Source: Cytobacillus sp. IB215665
GTDB taxonomy: Bacteria; Bacillota; Bacilli; Bacillales; SM2101
Direction of reading: 5' to 3'
Assembly: GCF_033963835.1 (NCBI RefSeq)
Contig: NZ_JAXBME010000027.1
Span: 1-48,884, forward strand
DNA length: 48,884 nt
Both the position numbers and the translations under genes were made by a program. Below the pieces are notes generated by a model. That model saw only the letters and a list, made by a program, of their open reading frames with translations, was not told the DNA's origin and ran no database searches. The number at the start of each line of letters is the position of its first letter. The first letter of the stretch is position 1. This document shows, piece by piece, positions 15,695 to 26,300 of the stretch.

Positions 15695-18218
15695 AAAAAA
15701 CTACGAAATGTCGTTTCAAATCGGAGGAAACCTCCAAAGGTCTTTCTCCAGTTCATTTTCGAAAGTAACAAAAGGCCTTACAGGAATAAAAAACGAAGCC
15801 AGGCAAACCCAAAGGGCTTTGGATTCTTTGGGTAATGATTTCAGAAGAGGAAAAATACATCAAAGCCAGTACGCAGAAGAAACAACAAGACTTACAAAAG
15901 AACTAAAGCAATTAGAACGTGCTCAAAGCCGGATCAACACCATGAAATCATCTTTTAGTAGTAGTGTTAGTACAGTTAAGGCAACGGCTGGTATTGCTGC
16001 GGTTGGTACTGCAGCAGTAGCCACCAGTGTAGCTTTTAATTCTATGAATAAAGCAGCGAACTTTGAATCGCAAATGACAAAGGCTGGCGTTATTGCAGGA
16101 GCCTCATCATCTGAGCTTAAAAAATTAAGTGACGAAGCATTAAAACTAGGAGCTACATCAAGCCTTTCTGCCTCTGAGGTATCTGTTGCTATGACAGAGC
16201 TCGGGGCAAAAGGTATGGACACAAACAAGATTATAGCAGCCATGCCTGGCATATTGGCGGCTGCCGAAGCAAGTGGCGAAGATTTAGCCATGACTTCAGA
16301 TGTTGTTACGTCTGCCTTGAACGCTTTTGAGCTGAAAGCTTCAGATGCAAACCACGTAGCTGATGTGATGGCCATGAGCGCAAACAAAACAGCAGCCGGA
16401 GTTATGGACCTTGGTTATTCCTTTAAGTATTCTGCGCCTCTAGCTAAAACTGTAGGAATAAGCTTGGAAGAATTAGCAGCCGTTACAGGGATTATGGTTG
16501 ATAAGGGGCTTTCAGGGGAGCAAGCCGGAACAGCATTACGAATGTCATTATCTCGTTTAGCAGATCCACCTAAAGAAGCTTCAACAGCCTTGGATAAATT
16601 AAACATATCGGTAACTGATAGCCAAGGAGAATTTAAGTCCTTAGCTGAAATAGCAGGCGATTGGAATAAGGCTACTAAAGATCTTACTCAAACTCAGAAA
16701 GTACAATATGCCACAACGGTTTTCGGTACTGAGGCTGCAACAGGGATGCTGAATATATTCTCTGCAGGCCCTGATAAGATTAATCAGATGACAACGGCAC
16801 TTGTCAACTCTGAAGGGTCAGCAATGGATGCAGCAAAAGCTATGAAAGATAATTACGGGGGAGCACTTGAAGAATTAAAGGGATCCATTGAATCAGCACA
16901 AATTAAATTTTCTTCACCTATTCTTCCTGTATTTCAGGATCTTTTTTCTGGTCTTAGCGCAGGAATTGACGGTAAATCAAGTGAAATTGAAAAAGCTGGT
17001 CAAAAGCTTGCTGCAGGGCTAAGTGATATCTTTGAGCCGTTTTCGGTTCAAATGCCTGTTAAGCCTGAGTTTAACGCAAATGATATGAGAATGATTGACG
17101 GACAATCATTCCATTCTCAAGCTATGGCCCAATATGAAGAGGACTTGAAGAAATTCAATAAGTACAAGGATATGGATTTCAGTGATAAGTTTGTCTACAT
17201 GTTGGATGAAACTATGGGGAAAACAGAAAGTTGGCTCTCAGGTTCAGGTGGCGAGAGTATGAATAAGATTTTCTCCCAACTTGGTGAAATGGCTGCAAAA
17301 TCCTGGGCGAGTGCCTTTACGGGTGCTGTTAAATCATCTGCAAGTAACTTGATGGAAGGAAACGTGGCTGCGGCTGCAGGAACAGGCTTTGCTGCATGGA
17401 TGCTTGGCGGTGGCTTGATGGTAAAAGGCGCTAAAGGTGCGACTAAATGGGGCTTAGACAAACTCTCCAAAAAAGGCAGTAATAAGAAGATGGTAAAAGC
17501 GCAAAGGGCGGTATTACCAACATCAACACCTGAAGGAAGTAGAATGTCACGCCACAAGGGAAAGCAAGCATCTGTGAAAAGTCTTGTGCCTCAAGGAAGT
17601 AAAAAAGCAATTGCTCAAGTACCAGCCAAAGGTGGGAATGCTCTCAAATGGTTGGGGAAATCAGCCCTGGGGGTTGCAAAAAAAGCAGTATTACCTGTGG
17701 CGCTTGCTGCAGAGGCTTATAACATATTTAAATCTAAAGATAAAGCAAAAACGGCTGTACAGGCAGGGAGTGGAATTGCTGGAGGTATCGGTGGAGCTAA
17801 AGCTGGTGCTGCTTTAGGAACTGCACTTGCACCAGGGATAGGATCAATAATAGGTGGAATTGTTGGTGGTTTAGGTGGCTACGTAGGAGGAAAGTTCTTT
17901 GGTGGAAAAGCCGTTGATAAAACAAGGCAAGCGAGTCAAGCAGCACCAACATCTTCAAGTAATGCAGTAGCAGCATTGCCCGATACAAAAGCATTAGAGG
18001 GTTCATTCAAGGATATTAAAACCAATGCTGATAAAGTGAAAGATAACTTAGAGTTATTAACCATGTGGACAGGTCAAGCAAGTGGGTGGCTGGCTTCTCT
18101 TAAAAACATACAAACTGCCGGAGATAGAGTTGTAGAAGCTTTAAACAACTTGGAAACTCGGATCAATAACATTGAATTGCCTAAAGTACAAAGCAAGAGG
18201 GTGAGTTTCAATGACTAA
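15687..18218 (+). CDS. Tail tape measure protein
   Basis: 843 residues. An N-terminal coiled coil (about 20-90) is followed by the PhageMin_Tail (TP901-type) core: FESQMTKAGVIAGASSSE, MTELGAKGMDTNKI and SALNAFELKASDANHVADVM (about 130-330). The C-terminal half has small-residue and glycine-rich hydrophobic stretches (AAAAGTGFAAWMLGGGLMVK; GIAGGIGGAKAGAALG and on) that could insert in the membrane, then a final helical part. At about 0.15 nm per residue the tail would be near 125 nm long. It starts within the shifted chaperone frame. Confidence 0.93.
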   Translation: MGRKNYEMSFQIGGNLQRSFSSSFSKVTKGLTGIKNEARQTQRALDSLGNDFRRGKIHQSQYAEETTRLTKELKQLERAQSRINTMKSSFSSSVSTVKATAGIAAVGTAAVATSVAFNSMNKAANFESQMTKAGVIAGASSSELKKLSDEALKLGATSSLSASEVSVAMTELGAKGMDTNKIIAAMPGILAAAEASGEDLAMTSDVVTSALNAFELKASDANHVADVMAMSANKTAAGVMDLGYSFKYSAPLAKTVGISLEELAAVTGIMVDKGLSGEQAGTALRMSLSRLADPPKEASTALDKLNISVTDSQGEFKSLAEIAGDWNKATKDLTQTQKVQYATTVFGTEAATGMLNIFSAGPDKINQMTTALVNSEGSAMDAAKAMKDNYGGALEELKGSIESAQIKFSSPILPVFQDLFSGLSAGIDGKSSEIEKAGQKLAAGLSDIFEPFSVQMPVKPEFNANDMRMIDGQSFHSQAMAQYEEDLKKFNKYKDMDFSDKFVYMLDETMGKTESWLSGSGGESMNKIFSQLGEMAAKSWASAFTGAVKSSASNLMEGNVAAAAGTGFAAWMLGGGLMVKGAKGATKWGLDKLSKKGSNKKMVKAQRAVLPTSTPEGSRMSRHKGKQASVKSLVPQGSKKAIAQVPAKGGNALKWLGKSALGVAKKAVLPVALAAEAYNIFKSKDKAKTAVQAGSGIAGGIGGAKAGAALGTALAPGIGSIIGGIVGGLGGYVGGKFFGGKAVDKTRQASQAAPTSSSNAVAALPDTKALEGSFKDIKTNADKVKDNLELLTMWTGQASGWLASLKNIQTAGDRVVEALNNLETRINNIELPKVQSKRVSFND

Positions 18219-18429
18219 AACCTACATTACGGTACAAGGTGATACCTGGGACATTATTGCATATAAACAATTGGGGAGTGAATATTCACTCCCTATTTTA
18301 CTGGAGGCAAATAAAGAACATCGTAGCACCGTTATTTTCTCAGGTGGTATTAAATTAGATATTCCTAAAGTAGATACCTCAATTGTTACTGAGAGGCCTG
18401 CCTGGTTAGGCGAGGATGAAGAACTATGA
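18211..18429 (+). CDS. Tail protein X (LysM-like)
   Basis: 72 residues with a LysM-like pattern: ITVQGDTWDIIAYKQLGSEY near the N-terminus and LDIPKV at the end of the fold. P2 gpX-type proteins of this size lie between the tape measure and gpD-type hub genes and belong to the baseplate hub. Its start overlaps the tape measure and its stop overlaps the gpD gene. Confidence 0.9.
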   Translation: MTKTYITVQGDTWDIIAYKQLGSEYSLPILLEANKEHRSTVIFSGGIKLDIPKVDTSIVTERPAWLGEDEEL

Positions 18430-19442
18430 ATAGTAGACGTACTTACTTAGATATCACCTATAACAAGCATAATATCACTGAAGATCTCAGTGAGAATTTA
18501 ATAGATTGGACATTTACCGACAACTTGAGTGGTCAGATTGATGATATCTCACTTACTTTGGAAGATACCGAGCATAAATGGCTAGGTGATTGGTTCCCCA
18601 CAAAAGGCTCTCTATTAGAGGGAATCATTTGCAAAGAGAATTGGAAAGAACAGGTTATCAAAACCAAAATAGGTAAGTTTGAACTTGATGAAATAGATGC
18701 CAGTGGTGAGCCTTCAGAAGTCGTTATAAAAGCTTTGTCCGTTCCTGAATCTTCTAGCATTAGGGGAGAAGAAAAGTCCAAGGCGTGGGAAAAGACAACC
18801 TTAAAAGTGGTTGCTGGTGACATTGCCTCACAAAACGGGCTGAAGCTTTATTTTGAAGCAAACGACAATCCTAAAAAAGATAGATACGAGCAACTTAGCG
18901 AAACGGATTTGGCTTTTTTACATCGACTGTGCAACGATGAAGGGCTATGTCTTAAGCTATCTAATCAAGCAATTGTTATCCTCGATGAAGCTGATTATGA
19001 GAATAAGGATCCAGTAGCAACCATTAACAGACGAAGTAAGGAAAGTGATGAGATCCAGGTCAAACATTGGTCTGCAAGAACAACATTAAGTGGCACGTAC
19101 AAGGCTTGCCGTGTTCAATATAGCGATTCTAGTAAAAAGAAAACGATTAAAACAACATTTACACCACCTAAAGCGCCAAAAGTTGGCCGAACATTAGTTG
19201 TCAAAGAACAAGTTAAATCAGTTGCTGAAGGTCAAAGGCTTGCTAAGAAAAGGCTCAGAGAAAAAAATAAAAATGCTACTCTAGTAAATTTAGTTGTCAC
19301 ATCTACTAAACATTTAGATGCTGGCGTAACAGTCACTTTAAAAGAGTTTGGGAAGTTTGACGGTAAATACATTATTACTCAATCTATCAACTCGCAGAAT
19401 AGTGTTCAACTAGCATTAAGACGATGCTTGGAGGGGTATTGA
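18426..19442 (+). CDS. Baseplate hub protein, P2 gpD (late control D) family
   Basis: 338 residues. It shows the gp27-like fold signatures of the family: WTFTDNLSGQIDDISLTLED near residue 30, and the conserved YEQLSETDLAFLHRLCNDEG near 155-175, followed by the RSKESDEIQVKHWSA region. The C-terminal part (AKKRLREKNKNATLVNLVV, KFDGKYIITQSINS) matches the phage late control D end. It forms the central trimer under the tube and works with the V spike. Confidence 0.92.
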   Translation: MNSRRTYLDITYNKHNITEDLSENLIDWTFTDNLSGQIDDISLTLEDTEHKWLGDWFPTKGSLLEGIICKENWKEQVIKTKIGKFELDEIDASGEPSEVVIKALSVPESSSIRGEEKSKAWEKTTLKVVAGDIASQNGLKLYFEANDNPKKDRYEQLSETDLAFLHRLCNDEGLCLKLSNQAIVILDEADYENKDPVATINRRSKESDEIQVKHWSARTTLSGTYKACRVQYSDSSKKKTIKTTFTPPKAPKVGRTLVVKEQVKSVAEGQRLAKKRLREKNKNATLVNLVVTSTKHLDAGVTVTLKEFGKFDGKYIITQSINSQNSVQLALRRCLEGY

Positions 19443-19903
19443 TGGAAGAAAAAACAGGCATTGTAAAAACAATTTACCCTGATCGATGCACGGCAAGAGT
19501 AGCTTTTGAGGATGAAGAGGATCTTCTTTCTGATGAGCTGCAAATTGTTGTACGTGGCTCACTGAAGAATAAAGCTTACTGGATGCCAAAGGTTGGGGAA
19601 CATGTTTTTTGCAGTTTCACCAAACAGGGCAAAGGCTATATACTAGGCTCTATTTACTCAGAAGAGGATAAACCACCCGTTATAGATGAAGGCAAAAGGC
19701 ATATAACATTTGAGGATGGAACTACTGTTGAATATGACACAAAAACTCATACACTATCAATTCAATCAAATGGATCAATTAATATTAATGCTGCAGGAAA
19801 TATAAATGTAACAGGGGATGTTGTTGCTGATGGCATTTCATTAAAGAATCATACCCACACTGAAACAGGTGCTACTACTAGTAAACCAATCGGAGGTGGT
19901 TAA
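19442..19903 (+). CDS. Baseplate assembly protein V (spike)
   Basis: 153 residues from ATG 19442 (ribosome site GGAGGGG), sharing a base with the gpD stop. The N-terminal OB-like domain begins MEEKTGIVKTIYPDRCTARV. The middle has FCSFTKQGKGYILGSIYSEE. The C-terminal part is a beta-helix-like segment (NGSININ-AAGNINVTGDVV) ending in KNHTHTETGATTSKPIGGG; the HxH motif (NHTHTE) binds the metal ion that sharpens P2 gpV-type spikes. It is the membrane-piercing tip. Confidence 0.92.
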   Translation: MEEKTGIVKTIYPDRCTARVAFEDEEDLLSDELQIVVRGSLKNKAYWMPKVGEHVFCSFTKQGKGYILGSIYSEEDKPPVIDEGKRHITFEDGTTVEYDTKTHTLSIQSNGSININAAGNINVTGDVVADGISLKNHTHTETGATTSKPIGGG

Positions 19904-19905
19904 TC

Positions 19906-20310
19906 TTGGCTAAGATTGGCACATTTGGTGAGATAGTTTTTGAAATTTCTCCGAATAAAACACAAACGTTTAAGGACTTTAATAGAACGGGTTCTGCCAG
20001 GTGGAATGATCATGACATTATTGGCCATAAACCGAAATCAGAATTTAACGGCCCAGGGCTTGAAGAAATTAACTTTACAATCATATTAAAGGCAGAGTTT
20101 GGAATCAACCCTATTAAACAATTAGAAATGCTCAGGGAAATGAGAGACACAGGAAAAGTTGCCCCTTTTATTCTTGGAGGCAAGCCGATTTCTCAAAATT
20201 ATTGGTCCATTCAAAAGTTAAGTGAGTCACACAAAGTCATTGATAATCAAGGAAATCTACTCAATGCAGAGGTTCAGATAGATTTAAAAGAGTATTACAT
20301 TAAACGGTAA
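19906..20310 (+). CDS. Tail protein U (P2 gpU-like tail completion)
   Basis: 134 residues from TTG 19906 (GGAGGTGGTTAATC upstream). Pattern of P2 gpU: MAKIGTFGEIVFEI at the N-terminus, then PGLEEINFTIILKAEFGINP near 50 and GGKPISQNYWSIQKLSE near 90. These proteins are linked to tail completion and to the hub region in P2-like phages. It is followed 5 nt later by the gp25-like gene. Confidence 0.85.
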   Translation: MAKIGTFGEIVFEISPNKTQTFKDFNRTGSARWNDHDIIGHKPKSEFNGPGLEEINFTIILKAEFGINPIKQLEMLREMRDTGKVAPFILGGKPISQNYWSIQKLSESHKVIDNQGNLLNAEVQIDLKEYYIKR

Positions 20311-20321
20311 GGAGGGTGATT

Positions 20322-20624
20322 ATGCAACATGAAGTGACTAGAATAACAGAATATAATTTCGGTGCTACAGGCATTGACGAGATCCTTCAGAATGTTGGTT
20401 TCATCCTTTCAACCGTTGTTTATTCTTGCCCGATGGACAGGGCTTTTGGATGGGTACCGGACTTAGATTCTCCAATTGTTGCAGCAAGAGCCATTAATCA
20501 AGCTCGAATTATCCAGGCTATCCAAAAGTACGAACCACGGGCAATTGTAGATGAAATTAAAATGGAGGGTGATCCTATAAATGGGAAACTAAAAGCGATA
20601 GTAAGGGTGAGTATAGATGAATAG
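20322..20624 (+). CDS. Baseplate protein W / gp25-like
   Basis: 100 residues from ATG 20322 with GGAGGGTG 6 nt upstream. The gp25/gpW signature is clear: the N-terminal region leads to DEILQNVGFILSTVVYSCPM, then IVAARAINQARIIQAIQKYEPRA split over residues 50-75, and a C-terminal strand KAIVRVSID. The EPR-type motif is conserved in baseplate wedge proteins that trigger sheath contraction. The stop overlaps the J gene start. Confidence 0.92.
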   Translation: MQHEVTRITEYNFGATGIDEILQNVGFILSTVVYSCPMDRAFGWVPDLDSPIVAARAINQARIIQAIQKYEPRAIVDEIKMEGDPINGKLKAIVRVSIDE

Positions 20625-21732
20625 ATTTAATTTACCTGACGTTAATTTTTTGGACAAATCGCCTGAAGAAATCGAAAAGACCATGCTTGATTATATTGAA
20701 AGTAAAACAGGTATTACCCTTTCTAATGCAGATCCACGTAGAAAGTTTGTACAAGGTCTTGTTCTTTATATAGTCCAGGAACGCAATAACTTGGATTATG
20801 GACTGAAGCAAAATCTATTAGCTTATGCTGAAGATGAATACTTGGATCATCATGGAGCTGGGGTGAACACTGCAAGGCTCGATGATAAAGCTGCAGTTAC
20901 TACAATGGAATTTGTTCTTGAAGAAGAACGTGTGGACAATCTGGTCATTTCAGAGGGCACACGTTTTCTTGTTGGAGAAATATTTTTTGCGACAGATGAA
21001 ACAACTGTTGTTCCTGTTGGCCAACACTCCATACAAATGCTTGCTACATGCACTGATAAAGGTGAAAAGGGTAATGGATATTTGCCAGGTGAAATAACCA
21101 CCCTTGTTGATCCTATTCCGTGGACAAAAGAAGTTAGAAACGTAACAACAAGCTCAGGCGGTATAGGAATTGAGGAAAATGATCCATATGCTGAACGAAT
21201 AAGAATTGCGCCTGAATCGTTTTCAGTTGCTGGCCCTGAAGGTGCTTACGAGTATTGGGCAAAAACGACAAGCCAAGAAATTGTGGATGTAGTTGTATTA
21301 AGTCCAACAGAGGGAACCGTTGATATACGTGTACTACTGAAAAATGGCGAACTACCTTCACTGGAGCTTTTGGATGAAGTGTTAGTCATCTGTTCACATA
21401 AAAAAGTAAGGCCAATTACAGATTCAGTAACGACTAATGTTCCTGATGTAATTAATTATAATGCAGATGTTGAATATTGGATTCTTCAATCAAACGCATC
21501 TGTATTAAGCGCCATTCAAGCTAACGTTGAAGATGCATACCAGGATTACTTGAAATGGCAGCGTGAAAAAATGGGCCGTGACGTTGATTTAACAGAGCTT
21601 ATTGCCAAGTTAAAAGAGGCTGGAGCTTATCGAGTGAAGGTGAATTCTGAAATGTATATACCAATTGAAAAACATCAAGTGGCAAGGGAAGATGTTCAAA
21701 GCCTAGTGTTTGGGGGATTAACGGATGAATAG
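20617..21732 (+). CDS. Baseplate protein J (wedge)
   Basis: 371 residues. Baseplate_J signatures: N-terminal DRRxKxxQG-like ADPRRKFVQGLVLYIVQERN near 35, EYLDHHGAGVNTARL near 70, the conserved strand region FATDETTVVPVGQHSIQMLA, and EENDPYAERIRIAPESFSVA near 185-205, followed by GPEGAYEYWAKTTS. It forms the baseplate wedge together with W and I. Start and stop both overlap neighbours. Confidence 0.94.
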   Translation: MNRFNLPDVNFLDKSPEEIEKTMLDYIESKTGITLSNADPRRKFVQGLVLYIVQERNNLDYGLKQNLLAYAEDEYLDHHGAGVNTARLDDKAAVTTMEFVLEEERVDNLVISEGTRFLVGEIFFATDETTVVPVGQHSIQMLATCTDKGEKGNGYLPGEITTLVDPIPWTKEVRNVTTSSGGIGIEENDPYAERIRIAPESFSVAGPEGAYEYWAKTTSQEIVDVVVLSPTEGTVDIRVLLKNGELPSLELLDEVLVICSHKKVRPITDSVTTNVPDVINYNADVEYWILQSNASVLSAIQANVEDAYQDYLKWQREKMGRDVDLTELIAKLKEAGAYRVKVNSEMYIPIEKHQVAREDVQSLVFGGLTDE

Positions 21733-22396
21733 TATTCAGGAATATTCAGTTGTTGACCTTCTTCCTCAAAGCCTAAAAGTAGATCCTTTTATGGTTGCTC
21801 TTGGTGAAGCTTTTGAGCAGGAGATAAAAGGCGCTTATAGGGAAGCTGAATCAATGTCTATTTTTTATGATGTGAATAAATTGCCTGAAAATCTCCTGGA
21901 CTATTTAGCATTTCAGAAACATGTTGATTTCTATGAAAATTCGCTACCTATTGAACAAAAGCGCCAACTGATCCAAAACGCTAACATGTGGCATAGAACC
22001 AAAGGAACTCCGTGGGCTGTTGAACAAGTAGTATCGATTGTTTTTCCTAACGCTGAAGTATTTGAGTGGTTTGATTATAGTGGAGATCCTTACTACTTTC
22101 AGATTGAAGTTGAACAGACAAATATTAAAAGTGACGACATTAAAAGGCTTATTCAAATGGTGGATGCCACAAAAAATAAGCGCTCCTGGTTAGAAGGTAT
22201 TGCTGTTAAAATGCCAAAAGGACAACTAGAATTAACCCATGATACGAAAGAGATTCATGTTCCTTATCCAATCTGTAATAAATTCAGTACAGCAAGTATG
22301 CACGGTAAACAACTTTCAAACAGCGCTGAAATGAATGTTGCTCCCTATGATTTTGAAATTAAATACCCTGTTTGTGGTAAATTTAACGCTGGTTAG
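21725..22396 (+). CDS. Tail protein I (P2 gpI / YmfQ-like)
   Basis: 223 residues. The N-terminal part VDLLPQSLKVDPFMVALGEA and the segment KLPENLLDYLAFQKHVDFYE are typical of P2 gpI family baseplate proteins. The stretch KRQLIQNANMWHRTKGTPWA is the best conserved motif of the family. The C-terminal 50 residues have a repeated pattern ending in YPxCxKF (YPICNKFSTAS, YPVCGKFNAG), which could fold as small strands attaching the fibre module. It sits between J and the host-binding genes, as expected. Confidence 0.9.
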   Translation: MNSIQEYSVVDLLPQSLKVDPFMVALGEAFEQEIKGAYREAESMSIFYDVNKLPENLLDYLAFQKHVDFYENSLPIEQKRQLIQNANMWHRTKGTPWAVEQVVSIVFPNAEVFEWFDYSGDPYYFQIEVEQTNIKSDDIKRLIQMVDATKNKRSWLEGIAVKMPKGQLELTHDTKEIHVPYPICNKFSTASMHGKQLSNSAEMNVAPYDFEIKYPVCGKFNAG

Positions 22397-22408
22397 GTGG
22401 TGGTAAAG

Positions 22409-22714
22409 ATGCCAGTAAATCAATTATTGGTAGATCAAACGATAGATTTTATTAGCAATTTATCAACTAAAGCAATCGTAACAATAGATGGTGTAGATCA
22501 AGAATTTCCTTTCTATAAAGTAGTTAAGAAAGATAATCAAATAAAGAAATATGTCTATTTGCAATCAGAGACAGGTTACATTAACGAAGCAAGAATAGTT
22601 GATAGTATAGGAAGGAATTTAGAAACACATAACACCAGCATTCAAAAAGGGGAAGATGGTTTTATGATTGTATTTCTCATTGAGCTGGTCATTAAAGGGG
22701 GGATTGTTTTATGA
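22409..22714 (+). CDS. Tail-associated protein of unknown function (101 aa)
   Basis: About 101 residues from ATG 22409, with AGGTGGTGG 5 nt upstream; a GTG at 22397 directly after the previous stop is a less likely start. Strand-rich, one domain (KAIVTIDGVDQEFPFYKVVK; HNTSIQKGEDGFMIVFLIEL). Position between baseplate I and the fibre genes suggests a small fibre-connector or baseplate-periphery protein. The stop overlaps the next gene. No family recognised with certainty. Confidence 0.65.
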   Translation: MPVNQLLVDQTIDFISNLSTKAIVTIDGVDQEFPFYKVVKKDNQIKKYVYLQSETGYINEARIVDSIGRNLETHNTSIQKGEDGFMIVFLIELVIKGGIVL

Positions 22715-23310
22715 GCATCGTTATAACTTCAACTAATCCGTATATAAAAACTGATTGGCTAGATGAGATTGAAGATCCAACGGAAATAGATCCTGCAACG
22801 GGAGAACCAAAGATATTACAGCATGGGACGAAGTATACAGCGCAAAGGGCCAATAACATTGAAAATGGCATTTTCAATGCTTATGAATGGCTTATTCAAC
22901 AAGCTTCTGACATTCAAAAATTAGAGGTGCAAATGGAGATTGACGGGAGGGTACCAGGTAACAGTGGTGCTTTTTTTGTTACTTTTGAAGGTGATGGGAA
23001 CCGTATCACCTTACTTAGTGAAAAAGCTGTTGTTATCGAGGAAGTGTCTGCAGGAGCTACATCTTTCAGTGTGGATGGCATTGAAGGATTTGAAGATTTT
23101 ACGGTTGTTACAATTTATGATGATGAAAATAACGAGGACATAATGATTACTAATATTGATACAGCAACAGGTACGATAACCATACAGGGTGCTCTTGTGA
23201 ATGGTTATAAAAAAGGTGCTGTTATTGCAAGAAGTAACTCCGAAAATGATGGGAGATTAACATTTGGTGAATGGAGTACATTTACAATCTCTGTTAATGA
23301 GGTGATTTAA
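22711..23310 (+). CDS. Tail fibre-region protein (199 aa)
   Basis: 199 residues. The N-terminal third (ITSTNPYIKTDWLDEIEDPT; GTKYTAQRANNIENGIFNAY) resembles phage tail proteins that carry a short helical trimerisation region ahead of beta domains. The rest is a beta-rich module (AGATSFSVDGIEGFEDFTVV) with repeated 'ITNIDTATGTITIQG' strands. It likely links the baseplate to the long fibre encoded next. Coupled to the previous gene by overlap. Confidence 0.7.
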   Translation: MSIVITSTNPYIKTDWLDEIEDPTEIDPATGEPKILQHGTKYTAQRANNIENGIFNAYEWLIQQASDIQKLEVQMEIDGRVPGNSGAFFVTFEGDGNRITLLSEKAVVIEEVSAGATSFSVDGIEGFEDFTVVTIYDDENNEDIMITNIDTATGTITIQGALVNGYKKGAVIARSNSENDGRLTFGEWSTFTISVNEVI

Positions 23311-23312
23311 TA

Positions 23313-26300
23313 ATGGCAAGAAAAACGATAATAAGATATAGTGAATCATCTAATGGCGCCTGGGGACGAAAATCTAAAGTTATTGCAGAATTACCTGAAG
23401 GTAGAATAATAAATGCAGAAGCTCCGGATACAGATGAAGAATTAATTAACTTATGGATTGAAAAAGATAAAACAACAATTGAGTTATATCAAGCTTTTGA
23501 TGGTGATTCATCTTGGACTAAAGTAAATGAAATAGATCTTTCATTTTCAACATCTCTTAATGATGAAGGTGAAAATATATTTTGGTGTTATTCAGAATAT
23601 AGGGTTAGCACTGCATTAGATCAAGTAATAATTTCAGATTATAATGATAGAGATAATAGTACAGGTCAACCTGATTGGATATGGTATACCCTACTTAATT
23701 ATAATCCTGGTGATCTTTGGTCCGAAAGAAGTGTAACAACAGATATAATAAATGATAATGTTAATCTTGAAAACATGAAAATAAATATACCTAATCAACA
23801 AGTTCTTGATATGGAATTATATGAAAAAGATAGGCCCGCAAGATATATTTTAATTGACGACCAAGCAAGTAAAATAACTATTTGGGAATATGATGAAGAT
23901 GCTGAGATATGGCACTATGAAGAAGATGTAGATCAAATTGGTTCAGAAGGAACATTGGTTAGCAAAACAGGTATTTTAGAAGTACTTGGTGGAAGTAGAT
24001 CTAATATTATTGGAATTGCTAATGAAACAGTTCAAACACCATTGTTTTTAGCTCCTAATAGGTTAAATGAAAGAATAATGCAGGGTGAAAAATATGAAAT
24101 AAAATGGCAAAATAGTTCATTAGGTGATCCTGAAGGTCATGATTACACTTATGAGTTATATTTAAGAGATGGTGATGGTCAATTAAGAACTCTTGCTACT
24201 AATTTAAACAAAACATCAACAAGTTATGAAATTACTATTCCTGAAGATTCACCTGTAACAACTGAAGCTTATTTTAGAATTACTGTTAGGGATGAGTTTG
24301 GAACTTTTTCAAGTAGAGATAGTAATAAGATTGAAATATTTGCTAATACAGCACCATCAACACCCGGAGTATTTTCAAGCCCTATATATAATGAAGAATT
24401 GGAAAGTGGAGATTTAAGGGCATTTGCGGTTGGTGCTGCTACCGATTTGGAGAATAATATCTCTAAATACATGTGGGAAGTATCAATAAATGGAGCAAAC
24501 TATGAGCAAGTTGGACAAACATCATCGCCTAGTTTCACATACGAAATACCAACAGCAACAAGTCTAAGAATGAGGGTTAAAGCGGTAGATAGCAAGGGTT
24601 TGGAATCGTCATATAGGGAAAGTGGAACATTTACCGCCACAAAGCCTAAATATTATTGGAATAAATACCATGTTAATACAACATACGGAAACGATTCAAC
24701 AATAGAATATACACTAAAAACATCAAACGTGAGCACTGAATTTGATAAAATGAAAAGGGATATTATATGGGATGGAGATAGTTGGGAATATAAAACTGGT
24801 GAAAACGACGGTTGGTGGGACCCACCAACATGGGTTAATATTGGTGATGTAGGCTATCTTCTTCAGGGTGACACAATAGTAAAACGAGTTGCAATAACGT
24901 CAGGAGAAAGTGATGATTATCATGTAAACGCAGATATTTATGAAGCCGATAGATACAAACCACCAACAATTACTTATAGCAAAGGTGTCTTAACTGAAAC
25001 TGGAGTTATTGGAGAAGAAAGTGATTATCCTGATGATGGTAGGCACTATGATAATTATTGGTACGTAAAAGGAAGCCGAGTAAACGAAAGTATTGTACCA
25101 CCACAGCCGTTTTCATCACCAGCTAGTAATACTATATTTAAGCCTGTAGACCAAGCAGTAGTGACCGTTGGATCTTCTAGTGCATCAGATGTATCGTATG
25201 AATTTGAATATAATTATAATAACGAGACATGGTATCGATTTGGATCGTCAGCATCTACAACATCGAGCATTGTCATTACTAGAGATGCCACAAAAACAAA
25301 CATCCAATTTAGGGCAAGGACGAAAGATGATAATAATGTTTATTCCGATTGGATTTATTCCGATGTTTTTGAAATACAACACAACCAAGCACCGACTGTT
25401 GTACTAACCACAACTGATAATCGTACACTTTACGAAAATGACACTCTAACAATTGAAGGTCAAGCAACTGACGAAGATGTAGGGCAAGTTGTTATTGTTC
25501 GTTATCAAATTGATGGACAAACTGAAAGGGCTATTGAAACGCAAATATCGAACGGAACACCATTCCCATTTTCAAAATCTATTACTTTGAAGAACGGAAT
25601 CTTGTATGATGGAGAAACGGTTGTAACAGATCAACTTGAGGAAGGTATTGCTCACACGCTTAAAGTAACAGTTGAAGATGATCAAGGTGGTATAACGGAA
25701 GATAATCGAACATTTTACGTAGTGTTGAATCGTCCACCAACTATATCAATTGATTCATTTCAAGAATTGTCAGATCTAATAGATAATGACACAATCACTA
25801 TCACTGGAACAGCAGGAGATCCTGAAAATGGAGATGTGGTTGTAAAGTACAATCTAAATGGCAACTCATACAGTCAAATCCATAACGGTCCATCTGGAGC
25901 ATTTTCGTTTGATCTTAAGCTTGAAGCGTTGACAGAAGATGAAAATACAGTTCAAATACAAGCTATTGACGGATATAATTTTGTAACAACAAAATCATTA
26001 ATTATAAATAAATCAGAAATTGAAACGCCTTTACTTAGCTCTTTTGCTCGATTGGAAATCGATGCACCAAAAGGGACAGCGAAAGGCGTTTTGTTATGGA
26101 TTCAGCGTGATCCTGCCTTAAACATTACTGCAGAAATAAGCATGACTATGAACAATGAGCCGGAGGATTTTCAACCTATGTTGCTTGATAATACAGCATC
26201 ATTAACTGATGAAATTACCGAAGATACACTTAAATATCAAGCAGATTCAGAGAAAGAAAAGATCATATTAAAACTTTTGCTTGAACGTGATTCAGTCGAT

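Noticed and set aside
15502-15771. Minus-strand 89-codon ORF across the chaperone-tape measure junction
   Set aside because: Antisense to clear structural genes in two frames, no ribosome site; a shadow.
17584-18006. Overlapping ORFs inside the tape measure gene on both strands
   Set aside because: Alternative frames of a low-complexity Gly/Ala region, without starts or ribosome sites.
20882-21361. Alternative-frame ORFs inside the baseplate J gene
   Set aside because: Hydrophobic, Leu-rich shadow translations without ribosome sites; the J frame is well supported.
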